Positions 34,419-46,589 of a stretch of DNA of 64,000 nt are shown here, one piece after another (positions within the stretch are counted from its first letter, which is position 1; each line of letters opens with the position of its first letter). The position numbers and the translations under genes are program-made. The stretch comes from Acheta domesticus (Eukaryota > Arthropoda > Insecta > Orthoptera > Gryllidae): positions 100,404,510 through 100,468,509 of the forward strand of contig JAHLJT010008756.1 of NCBI GenBank assembly GCA_031308135.1. Direction: 5' to 3'. The notes under the pieces were generated by a model, which made no database searches, had not been told where the DNA came from, and saw only the letters and a list, made by a program, of their open reading frames with translations.

Positions 34419-35960
34419 AAGCTTGGATGATGGGACTACATTAATCTCTTGCGTTAATGAAGAATGTGTGTGTGAATATATATATTCTGACGCAAACCCG
34501 CCCCGAACTATAACAATTTAATGTCCTCCACAATTGTTGAGCGTCAGGGCGGTGCGTAGATATCTGCTCTTGCGAGCTTTTGTTACCTCGGGGCAGTGGG
34601 ATCTTTTGGGTGTTGAGAGCCAATCCAAACAAGAACACATTAACAGTTAAATAGGGTTTAATTGCCTCAAAAACCCACTAAGTCTACTACAAAATCATAA
34701 TCACACATAAACTTCAATGCAAGATTAACATACAATATATTTACGTAAAAAAACAAAGACTCTTCAAAATTTCAATTCCTTTGTAACTAAATTTTGGCCA
34801 AATTTATTTCCAATCCTCATTAAACAATTCGTGATCTTTACCAATATTAATTTAATTTTTCTTGCATAAAGTTACACGAACAAAACTGCGTGCGCTAGGG
34901 CACCACTCTCTCTACACTTCAGTTGCAACTATGAATAATAAATTAACTACAATCTATTTACAGACTCATCAGGTAATAAGGCGTCAAAAATGGCTAGTGC
35001 GTTATGAATCACAAACTGAAAGTTGTATTGCCTCCTGAGTCCACTACTCCCACGTATTTTTCTCTTTTACATTTCCCTTAGTGCGGCGCGAACTCGACCT
35101 AGATTTTCGTGCTCAAACAGCTACCTTCCCCCTTCCTCTCAGCTCGCCTTGCGTCCGGGCGCTGGCTGCCGCACGGACACCGATGGCTCGTGCAACCAAA
35201 GTCGAGACGTCGCCTCTGTCGACTCGTTGCCTCCCCGCCGTTTCTTCTCTCTTCAGCTCCCGGCCCCTCTTTTCTCTTCTGCTCCCGGCTCCGTCTTCTT
35301 CTCTCTTCTGCTCCCGGCTCCGATCCCTCGTCCAATTCCGAGTGGTATACGCCCGGCTCCAATCGCGTCCAGCACGTCCGTTGTGCGCGCCCGGTGCTTT
35401 CCGTTACGCCGCCGTGATATAAGACTCTCGCCTCACGAAGCACCACGTGCCAGTCTCTCTCTCCTGCTGCAGATTATATCTGGATAAATCTCAGCGCGAA
35501 CTACTATCGCAATTTAATAGGCGAATTCACCACTGTATCGTAACAGGAGAAAACTTTCTCTCAACATCTAATAAAATTCGCGGACGACTGACTAGTACGT
35601 CTTTCTGACGTTAGACACTCCTAGCTAACGTCGTTACGGCGAATAATACCAATACCAAAAGGCAATCGTTGGGTCGGCGATCCGGAACCAAGAAGACGCT
35701 TCCGCTCGCGGACTCGCGTTTTATGTGCCCTGTTGGTAGGGGTAACGCGGCGTCTCCCCCTTCTCTGGCTGATGTACGTCATTTTCGTCGCGTCGTTCAG
35801 CGGACGCTGCGAGCGACAGTCTTCTCGGCCGCGGGCGCGCCCTTTTCAAAATGCGCCGCGCTCTCTTCCCCGTTCTATTGTCGGCGTTATTACAGAGCGT
35901 TCAGTCATGTGACCGATTTTTTTGACAGCTTCTATAACAAATGAGCGTCGCCGAAAACCG
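34419..35960. other. GC-rich unassigned block
   Basis: GC content rises from about 35000 and stays high to 35900. ORFs of 90-154 codons overlap on both strands and are Ser/Pro/Arg-rich, without a domain. A 24-28-bp unit (CTCTTCTGCTCCCGGCTCCG) recurs about three times at 35255-35330. It could be an LTR/leader of an unrecognised retroelement or a CpG island. I cannot decide. Confidence 0.45.
35891..35929. repeat. 39-bp perfect inverted match to 41096-41134
   Basis: TACAGAGCGTTCAGTCATGT followed by GACCGATTTTTTTGACAGC is the exact reverse complement of 41096-41134, 5.2 kb away. Flanks are not alike. It may be a shared fragment of one element. Confidence 0.85.
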
Positions 35961-36357
35961 CATTGCTCCCCGAAAAGTATTCTTCCGCCGCTCAGCTGAG
36001 CCGGAGCGTCAGCTGGCTGGATTTTGTAATTGAATGTATTTTCACGTTGTGAACGTTAGAAATAGTTTTTACAAGAGATTTATAGTATTCCACTATCATT
36101 AGGGACGACAAATTATACGAATTGAGACAAATAATTTCGGAATGCTGTTGATAATATCTGTGACTGCGTGAATTAAGCCGTCTGACAGGAGAACGACGAC
36201 GAATACTGCTGAACCCATAGTAGGCCTTGTGAAAACTGTCGGAATTCTGTTGGTACTTTTGAATCTTGCATGTTCAGAACTTTGCAATTAATGTAGTGCT
36301 GCATAATGTTCTGCAATTAGAATAATTGATGTTTATAATTTCTATTGATTGATCGTT

Positions 36358-36620
36358 ATGATTAATGATCAATTTAATGTGTGAAAGCCAGAACAGTGAC
36401 ATTTTATAAATTCTGAGAAAACTGTTGTCTTTCATTCAATATCACTGTAAAATCGTGTTACTTTGTTTCAGTATTAAAACCTAGGCATTTTAATTGTTTA
36501 TTAAATTACGAATCAACAGTGGCACTGAAATATAGCCTATTGTAAAAGTGGTTTTCTCAGAATTTATAAAATCTCACTTATACTGTGCTGTATTTCACCC
36601 ATTCAATTATTGATCATTGA
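36358..36620. mobile_element. Foldback MITE, AT-rich
   Basis: ATTTTATAAATTCTGAGAAAAC (about 36400-36422) is mirrored exactly near 36552-36574, and weaker inverted similarity (AATGATCAAT...) extends outward to about 36360 and 36620. The loop is about 130 bp. No coding content. Confidence 0.65.
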
Positions 36621-38310
36621 CATACTGATTTGTTAAGTTAATTGTGAAATTATGGTAACAATACTTAAATACTGTAAATCTTCAACAGTTCACGACAGGT
36701 GAAGCAAAGCTTCATTGAAATATTAGTTACATATGGTTTGTGTGTAACTAATACAAAACCTCCATTAATTGTTATTAAATATTTTATTAAATTTTGAGTT
36801 CTTCTAATTATCAACTTTGGAAAGTATTCAAACCATGTTGAAAGGTTTCTGTGAAGAAAAAGATTCAAGTTAATAAACATTTTCTGAGTACTGATTGGCA
36901 AAATACACGTAGTTAATCAAAAGATGAATAACTTCTGTGAATGAGTGAATTCAGTGAATTTCTTAAATATAAAACAAGCAGTCAGTTCTTAAAATTTAGA
37001 TATTAGGTACATCATAGGTTAAAAAGTGCTATGAAATATGTACTTGTTATTAAAAGGATACTACAGAATGTTAAATTATAAATTATTATTTATCCTAAAT
37101 GTTTTTCCAGTTAAAAAAAAAAAAAAGCGATTAAACGGGCCCGCACACTGTAAGTTTCTTCCTCAACTAATTTGTGTATAACAAGTCTATTAATAAAATT
37201 GAATTGAATTTCACTATGAAAATTTGACGAAATGAAAATTGAGAGGTTTCATACTTTCAATAACTTTATTATCTATAATAAATAAAAGTCATGTTGAACA
37301 TGGGTGAAAAGATATCACAAAATCAAAGTTATATAAATGAAAAAATAATTCCCTTTATTTGTGTTGTGATTTCTTTGAAGGATACTACTGTTGCACAAAC
37401 ACCTTTGAAGTTTAATAAATTTTATTCACTTTGATGATTTTAAATGAAAATTTATAAAATTGAAATTACTTCCCTATGTACTTTTAGAACATATCCTGAA
37501 AGTCCATGACCTAATATTAATTAGCTCAAAACCCCATCCGCCACATTTGCTACAATGAGTAAAAAGTTGTATTTTGAAATCAAAATTATACATTGAAAAT
37601 TTTAAAAATGAACAAAATTCATATTGTAACATCTTATATAACAGCATTTGATTGGTTATCAAGCCTGACCTAACTGCATAATTTGATAACTTTTAATCTC
37701 ATCTCCCTCACATCTCCCACTTTAATCTCTCTCTGTTAAGATGTCGTATGATACTTACTTCATAAGTAAGCATTAAACTCCTTAAAAGATAAAACTTTTC
37801 TTTTAATTAAATCTGCATTTCTAATTTTTTTTTATTCAAAGGAATAATATTTTTCTATTACCTGAATTAATTTTTGGTTTATATGGTGTTGACAATATAT
37901 TTTCAATGCACATTCATACTCATCAAAAATTAACTTCACAAAATTGAAAAAGTTTCTTTTAATAAAAAAGAATTAGAATTTCTTTTAATTGCTTTTTTTT
38001 ACAAAGGTAGTTAACATCAGCAGATTTAATGAAGTGACTACTTATATCTTCTATTTATTTATTTATTTATTTATTTGTCAAAAAAACAGTAAAAACTGTA
38101 TATGACATGTGGGGAAAGAAATTTATCTGCGCACATTTTCTTGAGGGCCAGAATTTTATTTAAAAAAAAAACGAAAAAATGAATTTAGAAAATAATTATT
38201 TTAGAAAAATAAAAAAAATGAAAAATGTTTTTTCTCGAGTTATAGAAAATCAATTTCAACTGTAAATGAACTACAAGCAAAAGGAGTGCTCAACAAAATG
38301 TGCACACAGT
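36621..38310. other. AT-rich, no gene
   Basis: Contains an A-run near 37116, an (ATTT)n microsatellite at 38052-38077 and otherwise unremarkable AT-rich DNA. Confidence 0.45.
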
Positions 38311-38313
38311 GAA

Positions 38314-38408
38314 GCTACATTTACGTCCAGAAGCAAAACAAGGGGCCATCTCAGCATTTGCTCAATGGATCAGGGAAACTGGACAAAAACCTGATCGAGA
38401 TGGGGTGT
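38314..38408 (-). repeat. Conserved ~95-bp dispersed motif, copy 3
   Basis: The reverse strand reads CACCCCATCTCGATCAGG, TGAGCAAATGCTGAGATGGC and GCTTCTGGACGTAAATGTAG. No RT fragment accompanies this copy, so it is a 5'-truncated insertion or an independent unit. Confidence 0.75.
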
Positions 38409-41090
38409 GAAGAGAGAAGAAGTGTACATCTCTATATTGCAATTAGTGGGAATACACATAATAATGAAAATATTCATACATACATGAAGAAAGATTCAGT
38501 AATTGCAAGAAAAAACTAAATTCAAAGACTAGTTATATTGCAAAAAATAATAAAAAAACATTTCTATAGGTTCTGTACCAGTTAATGTTTAGCAAAAAAA
38601 TCTGAAATTAAGTTTAGAAAAAATTAGAAACATAAATTAAGAGAAAAATTGAATTATCCAGTTATGGTCCAGTTACCACTTACTATATTATTACTCTAAC
38701 TTCCATCACCAACAAACCATTACAGTATCACATGCTCTCTAACTACACAATATTTATTTTCAGAGAGATATTGAGAGAACATTCACATACACAGATATAA
38801 ACACATGGCAAATTTGATAAAGATAAAAATATTAGCTAAAAACCAACTGGTACCACAGTCCCCACCCGTCAATCAAAAATATTCAAAAGTTTTCTCTAGT
38901 TCTAATGCTCCACATTACATTATTTTCTCAACCGCCTATATGTACAATGAAGTCACTATTAGTAACTATTTGAAAGCCATCTGGTAGTTTTTATCTGCAT
39001 GTTGAAAGAAAGTTGTTGTCATTAAAGATCTGAAGCATAAAAATGTACCTACATATATCTAATTTCATAAATGTTTATTGAAAATTAAATTCTGATGTAA
39101 CAGTTATTAAAGCATTTCTATGAATCCTGATAGTATATAGTTCTTTAGAAACTTGTAAAAGTACAAATAAGAATAATGATAATAATAGTGAAAAATACAT
39201 TTCAATAAGCCAAGATCAGCATAATAATAATATATATTCACGATTTCACATGGAATATAACCACTCACTTGCCCTAGTTGGAATAATATAAATTTACAAC
39301 TTGCAACTCTGCACCTATGAAGAATAACAAACGTCAAATATTTTTCAATCCATTTTCATGGGCAGCCATATTCCCACAAATAAGAAACATCAGTGGATCC
39401 TGGAATGGGAACACCGGGGGGATCTTTGTCATAAGTCATCCTGAAAATTTATTATGACTGGAATCTGGGAAGCCTTCTTACTTATTTCTACTCTACACTC
39501 TTCTTCTATATTCTTTGCAGTATGTGCCATATAATTATCCCAAATACAGACGTGTTCAGAATAAATGAGAACCATATGTTACATTAGTAACATTTCTGGA
39601 AAATATTCTAAGGAAATATTTGTATATTAATTCACTTTCTTCTCCACAGTAGTCAGTTCTATTGCTTCCTTTCTTTTTCTTGTTGCTTTGTGATTGAAAG
39701 TGGTATCATGATGCCACTGATAATATCTTTTGCATTGGCTCCATACCAATTCGATAGAATTATAGTGAAAATATAGTGACAATTAGGGGGACGGGAAGAC
39801 AGAACTCAGTGACCAGCTTTCTCTATAATTTCATCTTCCCCATATCAACCAATACGATTTATCAAATAGTAAGAATATTGACAAACATAGTATCAAAATA
39901 AATACAAAAAGTAAAATTGTATTCTATGATTTAATCCAGCAAAATTTTGTTCATTTCAGTGAAAAACTTTATCTGAACATCAGCCTCAGAAGCTTTCACA
40001 CATTCTATTAGCAAACTTTAAGTTCTAATTAAAATTGTATTACTGATTTTACTATAAGATCATTGAATGTTATTGAATTTAATACAGGTTGTACTCCACT
40101 CTTTATAGTGATGTAAATAATGTTGAAACTACTTTTGTGACTGAATTGTATTGTAGCAATACCTGTTTTTTTTATCAGTTATTTAAAAAAAGATTAAATG
40201 AATTTCATATATGAGTGTTTTTTACATTCTTAAAAGAAATATTGTTGAAAAATAGCACTCACCAGCACAGAATGAATTGCTACTCTGTCCATTACATAAA
40301 TCCATGTTTCTTACAATCAAAGTAGAAATCTTTTCATTTTTGAAACATCTGTGCTGTCAGAGTTGCTCAATAGTCATTTATTTCCTTTGACTTTGAGAGA
40401 ATAATAATTCTGTACTTTTGATGAAACCACCTGTATGTAAGAATATATATTTTCCCTTCGTCTAAACTTTTGCTCAAGCAGCACTCTCTACTCTTATCTG
40501 GTCATGGCTGAGAGGCAAAAACTAAAAGGTAGATTATTAAAGATAATATATAAAATGATATATCAAAATAAAACAGTATTAAACCACAATGTAGGTGCTT
40601 CAAGCCAGACAAGCATTATTCATGATCATTACACCTGCTGATCTAATTCCAATTTCACAAATTTAAACATACTTCAGTACATGCAAATCATGCACTTATT
40701 TGTCCCATTTCATATCTTTCAATTGTAAACAATTTAGTAGATGCTTCGCTTGCCTTTCGAATATAACCATGTCACGAAACAGACAAAAGGCCCGCCAAAT
40801 ATACAAAAGTCCTGCTAGTTGAACTTCTCATTTCTGTAGGAAAATTTCCACATATTAACTAAATACACCATACAGAAAATATTAACTTTTATCTTCAACA
40901 TAGTTTCAACGTATATATTCACTATAACAAAATATTTATCCGCGAACATTTTCCTTTGGAGGAAAGACAATACAATAGATGGTTTCACGGCGCCAAGACA
41001 AGTTAGCCAACGTTCGTGAAATAAAAGCGAATAATTTCTGTGTGTTAATCACCGACCACGCCCCCTGGCACGATCTCTATGGTATGGCAA
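38409..41090. other. AT-rich, no gene
   Basis: About 2.7 kb without a recognisable ORF, splice-consistent exon or repeat partner. I found no mTERF or other exon here. Confidence 0.45.
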
Positions 41091-41095
41091 CAATG

Positions 41096-41134
41096 GCTGT
41101 CAAAAAAATCGGTCACATGACTGAACGCTCTGTA
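41096..41134. repeat. 39-bp perfect inverted match to 35891-35929
   Basis: Partner of the repeat at 35.9 kb; see there. It lies 80 bp left of the foldback element. Confidence 0.85.
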
Positions 41135-41214
41135 TGATGTGTGGGTACCTGTGACGAACCTCCACACATGCGTTCGTCACTATATATATATACACATACA
41201 CACACAGAATGTCC

Positions 41215-41713
41215 AGAGAGAAAACGTCGGAACTTTGACAATAGGCTTGTAAGACAATTTTAAGCATATTTTGTCTAATAAACCACATGGATATTCCGAA
41301 TGGATGAGCCGGAATAAGCACTCAAAAGTTGGTTTGAAAATATGCTTTTTAGGCAACAATTTGCATTGTAGAAGCAAATTGCATTATAGAAGCAAAAAAC
41401 CGCAAAGAAAAATTAACCCAGAAATAAAAAAGCACCCAATTTACACGATTCGACTGTTTTTTTATTTTTCGGTTAATTTTTCTTTTTGAACAAATGTATT
41501 CATTTCTTTTGTAAATAATAAATAATGTACATGTTTCTGGAGTGTTTACATGCTTCTACAATGCACAATTTTGCCTAGAAAGCATATATTCAAACCAATT
41601 TTTGAGTGCTAATTGCGGCTCAGCCATTCGGAATATCTGTCTAGTTTATTAGACAAAATATGCTCAAAATTCTCTTAAGAGCTTATTTTCGAAGTTTTGA
41701 CGTTTCCTCCCCC
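41215..41713. mobile_element. Foldback MITE flanked by TA microsatellites
   Basis: Arms of about 165 bp at 41215-41382 and 41545-41713 are inverted, sharing TTTGTCTAATAAAC, ATATTCCGAATGG, GCACTCAAAA and TTGCATTGTAGAAGCA-type blocks. The loop is about 160 bp. A short TA run precedes it and a long one follows, which suggests insertion within a TA tract. No transposase. Confidence 0.8.
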
Positions 41714-41716
41714 GAC

Positions 41717-41719
<3 letters not shown>

Positions 41720-41786
<67 letters not shown>
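41720..41786. repeat. (TA)n microsatellite with (CA)n edge
   Basis: About 33 TA units then ACACACAC, wedged between the foldback and the Tc1-like element. Repetitive Tyr-Ile ORFs over it are artefacts. Confidence 0.9.
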
Positions 41787-41798
<12 letters not shown>

Positions 41799-41817
41799 TA
41801 TACATACACACATATCT

Positions 41818-43216
41818 TCATAAAAAAAGTTGCACCCAGAAGGACGAGGTGGATTGCGATTATTGTTGGCAGGCAGGTAGAGGGTACCACGCATACGAAA
41901 TTATTACATTTTCACGTTTATAGGACCAATATTTACTGCGCTACACGCCCTCAGACTGTACATGCTAGTTTGGCGTGAGGTCGCCGTGTTGGCAAACACA
42001 TGCGTCCAGACGTCGTGGCATGGAGTTGTACAGGTCTCTAAAGGAGTCCTGTGCTAGTCCATGCCATGCAGCCTGCACCTGAGCACACGGTTCTTGCAGA
42101 TTGGTGGGTAGGGGTGGGGTCTTGTTCGCACGCTCCGTTGCAACCCCAACATTCTCGATCGGGGAAAGGCCTGGCAATGCGGCTGACAGAGTATCCATGG
42201 CTGCAAGGCATACTGAGGTGGCTGTGGTATGCGGACACGCGTTTTCCTGTTGAAATACGGCTTGGGCGTGGGCGTTCACGGCAGAGCCACCGTGAACCGT
42301 GCCACATCTCCGTACCGTGCGGCTGTCACGGTGTCCCTGAGGAACACTAATGGTGAACGAGCACCATAGGATATCGCCCCACACCATCACACCAGGCTGG
42401 CGGAACGTGTGATGGGATACCACAAACTGTTCGTCGTTGCGCTCCACACTCCGCCTTCAGACACGGACCCAGTGGTCGACGCCATTAAGACAGAAGCGGG
42501 ACACGTCGCTGATGACCCGCTGCAAGTTTCCATGGCTCCAGGTCCGTCGTTCCCGACACCAGGCGAGTCTGTAGCGACGTTGCTGAGGTGTGAGGGGCAG
42601 GAGTCATAACGGTCAGCGTACGGCGAGCCCTGCGTTGTGCAACTGCCTGCCAGTGGTACTGGCACTTACAGGATGTGACAGTGCAGGCTGCACAGCCCGC
42701 TCAATCACCGCTGAAGCACGTATCGTTGCCGTTGGATCTGGTCTCCCGTGGCGGACCTTCCGTCGGTCCTCCCTCCTCGTGGTGGCGGACGTCCACATCC
42801 TGCATGTCGCGCGTGCGTGCCTTCCTCAATCCATTGCCGCCAACAGCGGGCGATGGCGGTGTCCTTTTGACCGGTGTGGCGCTCAATACGGGAACAGGAC
42901 CAACCAGCCTCCCGCACACCCACGGTGCAGCCCCTCTCGAAAGCTTCTATATGGTCAACCGGATGTCGTACGCGTCGCCTAGACATTGTGTACGTGCAGG
43001 TGACGCTCTGGTGATGTTACCCAATGTCGCAATGGCCGGCGCGGCTATTTGAGACCCTCTTTTCTCGACCAATGGGCGCGACGTCACGCCCTTACCCCCA
43101 ACCCCCCTCGCGCGGCCGACCGTGAAAACGAAATCATTGGTTTAGTGAATGTGCAAAATACCCACCAAGTTTGCAGCGGATCAGTAGGGTCCTTCGGGGT
43201 GCAGCTTTTTTTATGA
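41818..43216 (-). mobile_element. Tc1-like DNA transposon, 1.4 kb, defective
   Basis: Left end TCATAAAAAAAGTTGCACCC and, inverted at the right near 43190-43216, the corresponding TCATAAAAAAAGCTGCACCC; AGAAGGAC / CGAAGGAC continues both. One broken transposase lies between on the minus strand. Length and layout fit Tc1-type elements of insects. The GC-rich interior contrasts with the TA-rich flanks. Confidence 0.82.
41965..42986 (-). pseudogene. Tc1-like transposase, frameshifted
   Basis: The N-terminal helix-turn-helix region is readable (HPVDHIEAFERG, SRIERHTGQKDTAIARCWRQ) from 42986. Frame breaks follow around 42665-42710 and a stop near 42450. The first catalytic Asp context remains as DVSRF. 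The second is changed to Glu (FQQENACPH; family has Asp). The third remains as LSPIENV. The conserved RQPGVMVWG block precedes them. Breaks plus the altered residue make it inactive. Confidence 0.82.
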
Positions 43217-43424
43217 CGATGAGTGTGTGTGTACAAATTATAATATATGTATAATTTAATATAATGTTTATTATAATTCATTTGTCATTCAGGATTCCAG
43301 TATGAGCAATATAGACCATATATTTTAGTAACCGAATGTAAACAAACAGCAACCGCGGCGACTATAAATGCGTTCATTTCATGTACCACAATTCATGTAT
43401 TAGAATAGCAAATCCCCATCTGTA

Positions 43425-44780
43425 GATGAAACCAGTGGTGCTGCAGAATGGCACAGAATTTCCCGTATTAGTTTACTATTTTCTTTGATATCGGCTAGTT
43501 ATTCGGACTTGCCACATACTCTTTCCAGCTGCCATCAATCGCCACCCATAGTACATTTTCTCCACATTTTCTAATTTTTTCAGTTTCCTAATAATACAAA
43601 TATTATTATTTTAGGAAATATTATTTTTAGAATATTAAAGAACAGTAGATCCTCGTCGTAAATGGCAATTTTCTTTGAAAAATTTGGAACTATTTTTAAG
43701 AAAATAGCGTTTAAGTGCTGCTTAAATTAGAAATTTGAAACTCTTTTTCATAGAAAATTTTTGAGTTTTCGAAAAACTTCATTGGGAGTCATTTTGAGGC
43801 ACTTTAACTCACAAAGACAAACGTGTGCTGGAATTGTGCATATTAACGATGTGAGAGATCTTTCAAAAAATTTACATTTGTGTTATGTTTGAAAAAACAA
43901 AAAAATACACAAAAATGAACTTTACGTCATATTCAAGAGTGTAATTAGCACTAGACGTTCGAAAAGGTTGAAGAAAAAATCGGAGCCATTTATGAGAAAA
44001 TGGCGTTTGAGCGTTTCTGAAAATGCGGAATTGTGAGCTCATTTAAACAGAAAACTAATGAGTTTTCGAGGAACGTTATAAGACATTATTTAATGCACAT
44101 GCACTCGTAATTGTAGTAATGTGAACAAATCGCCGCTAATGTAAATATTAACGACGTGAGAAGCAAATCAATTTTTTTTTTAAATTTTGAAAAAAAACAA
44201 AAGAATAGAGCAATATAACGTTTATACCATCTCATAGAGTACATTTAACACTATCCCTACCGAAAGTTTGAAGAAAAAATTTGGAGCCGTTTTTGAGAAA
44301 ATCTTGTTTTGTTATTTTTAAATTGCACATACTTCACGCATTATTGCGCGAAAACTACTAAAATGTTCAAACAAATGTACATCACCTTAACGAAAGAACT
44401 CACTATGGAGAACAAATTTCATTTGAAGGAAAATATCCAATTTTATAGTTTTAGGAAAACGCCCAAAAAAATCAAACTGTTGCAATTTTCGAAAATTCAG
44501 AGTTAATCGTTAAAATTGGACGCATGCTACCTTTCTTGGTGTATTTTACTCTATTCTTTCAAGAAATGTAAAGAAACAATTTGGATTCAATTGTGAGAAT
44601 TATTGAAAATGTCCGGGTGGCTTCATGTAAAGTACTCCCAAAATTTGAAGATTTTTCAAAATCGCAGCGCCTCGAGTGGAGCCAGATCTACTGGGGAATA
44701 CCCATTTTGGTAAAAATCCTACGTATGGTTTAGGCGGTAGTCGTGTTCACAGACGAACGGACAGAGACAGACGGACGTTT
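43425..44780 (-). repeat. FamA repeat, copy with four ~300-bp units
   Basis: Read on + it opens with CCAGTGGTGCTGCAGAATGG, then TTTCCCGTATTAGTTTACT. The recurring unit mark (AAGAAAATAGCG or GAGAAAATGGCG and variants) falls at 43698, 43994, 44295 and 44595, spacing 296, 301 and 300 bp. It ends at the CGGACAGAGACAGACGGACG tract, where the next FamA copy begins. No ORF. Confidence 0.82.
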
Positions 44781-44782
44781 AA

Positions 44783-45815
44783 AACTAGTGGTGCGACAGA
44801 ATGGCACAGACTTTCCCGTATTAGTTTTCTATTTTCTTGGGTCAGGGCTAGCTATTCGGAATTATCACATACTCGTGCCAGCTGCCATCTATACCAAAAG
44901 TTTAAAGAAAAAAATTGTAGCCATTTTTGGAAAGTGTATTTTTTGTATTTTTTTAAAAAATTACAAATATTGTGCGAAAACTACTATAATTTTCAAAACA
45001 AAATGAACATGTCCTTAATGATAGAACAGACTTTGGAGAACAAATTTTATTTGGAAGAAAAATCTGTCTTAAATTTTGTACTTGTAGGAAGACACCGAAA
45101 CAAATTCAAACTTTTACAACAAAACAAAGTTTTCGAAAACTCAGAGTTATACTGTGATTTTTCTGACTTTGCCCGTCTAACAAGGCCCGTCTTCAGGATG
45201 GAATATGTCACGGTATTTCGCGACGTTCTCAGCCGTGCCGCCAGGTATCGCATGATCGCGACCGTATCAAGCAGTGCTTGCGATCATGCGACATCTAGCG
45301 GCACGACGGAGAAAGGAGCGAAATGCCGTGTGATATTCCATCATGGCCATAGGGGCTTGAGGGACAGAGTTAGAAAAATCGCACTATAACCGTGAAAATG
45401 ATACCTATGCCACCTATATAAGTGTATTTTACTTTATTCTTACAAGAACTTTAAAGAAAAAATTTGGAGCCGTTTTTGAGAAAATTTTGAAAATGTTCGG
45501 GGGGCTTATATAAAGTACCCCCAAATTTTGAAGAATGTTTTCCAAAATCGCGACGCCTCGAGTGGACGCAGATCGACGGGGGAATATCCATTTTGGAAGA
45601 AATCGCACGTAATTAGGCGCTTGTGTTGTTCACAGACGGGCGGACGAACGGACGGACGTCTTGAAAAACAAAAACAAAAAAGAACACTTTTTCGGTATCA
45701 GGGGACCCCAACACGTGTTTTTCCTTTAAGATCTCGATATCGATTTTCCGCAGCATTACTTAACTTTCCCTATACTACATATACGAATCTCCGAATATAC
45801 GTACGGTTGCGGGAA
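44783..45815 (-). repeat. FamA repeat, shortened copy with terminal hairpin
   Basis: Starts AACTAGTGGTGCGACAGAAT and ACTTTCCCGTATTAG, carries about two internal units, then the CGGA-rich tract, GGTATCAGGGGACCCC and CAGCATTACTTAACTTTCCC, closing near GCGGGAAAGTAAAA. A palindromic MITE interrupts it at 45148-45388. A further FamA end lies at 45830-45910. Confidence 0.8.
45148..45388. mobile_element. Palindromic MITE inserted in FamA
   Basis: Ends TACTGTGATTTTTCTGAC and TTAGAAAAATCGCACTA. Homologous FamA copies read GTTAACCG at this spot; here it is GTTA-element-TAACCG. This directly shows a TA target duplication and places this insertion after FamA. Confidence 0.85.
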
Positions 45816-45910
45816 AGTAAAAAGCAGTTTTTCGGTATCAAGGGCCCCCGTTTCCGTTGAAAACTCAAAATCGTTTTTCCGCAGCATTACATAGCTTTCC
45901 CTATTCTATT

Positions 45911-46589
45911 TCTATATTACTCCGAACCCCTTCGTGATCGCTTGTCAGGGTTGAGCGCCAGGCGTGATCTGCAGGTGAGCCGCGAACAACTTTCCTTTCA
46001 CGCCGGTCTCCGACTGCTCCCGAAGACCTGTAGCTCAGAGGGAGCTAAGATTATCTTCGTCCCTGTGGGTTAGATTTGCAATGATTGGGGATCAGGTGTG
46101 CTCAACATGCGCTACTGAACAAAACTACAGGGATTCCTTCAATGTGATTCTTAAAGGGAGTCCACTGTTTATTTCCGAAAATATTACTATGAATACTGTT
46201 ACATGGATTTAGAATTAATTTTTGCTTGAAGTTTAGTTTTCATAAAAAACAAGTTACTATGGCCATGCTTTAGGACGATCTTCTTGATTAGAACGATCTT
46301 GAGGCGTTTCTAGTTCGTTTCTTTAGTCTCTAATCATTTTGTTTTTAACACGTTCATAGAACCGTTCATGAATTGTCTCTGCTGAGTATAAATTACTTAT
46401 TCTACTTACAAATGTGGAGTTTGTGAATGGGCTGTCACCATTGGAGGAAGATCGCGCCCATTGACACGATGACCGCGTTGTGAATGGAGCTGGCGAGTTC
46501 CTTTGTGCGTTGACGGGGCGGGTCGGCAGCTGTTCGAGGGTCGCTGCCCCTGACAAGGGCTGACGGCAGCTTACGGGCAGGTTTCTCGA
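45911..46589. other. Unassigned, moderately GC-rich
   Basis: No domain or paired ends recognised. The stretch ends where the next RT fragment starts. Confidence 0.4.

Noticed and set aside
35023..35487. 154-codon plus ORF and an opposite 115-codon ORF
   Set aside because: GC-rich low-complexity text with a short tandem unit; no recognisable domain.
41664..41978. Tyr-Ile-repeat ORFs
   Set aside because: They translate the (TA)n microsatellite.
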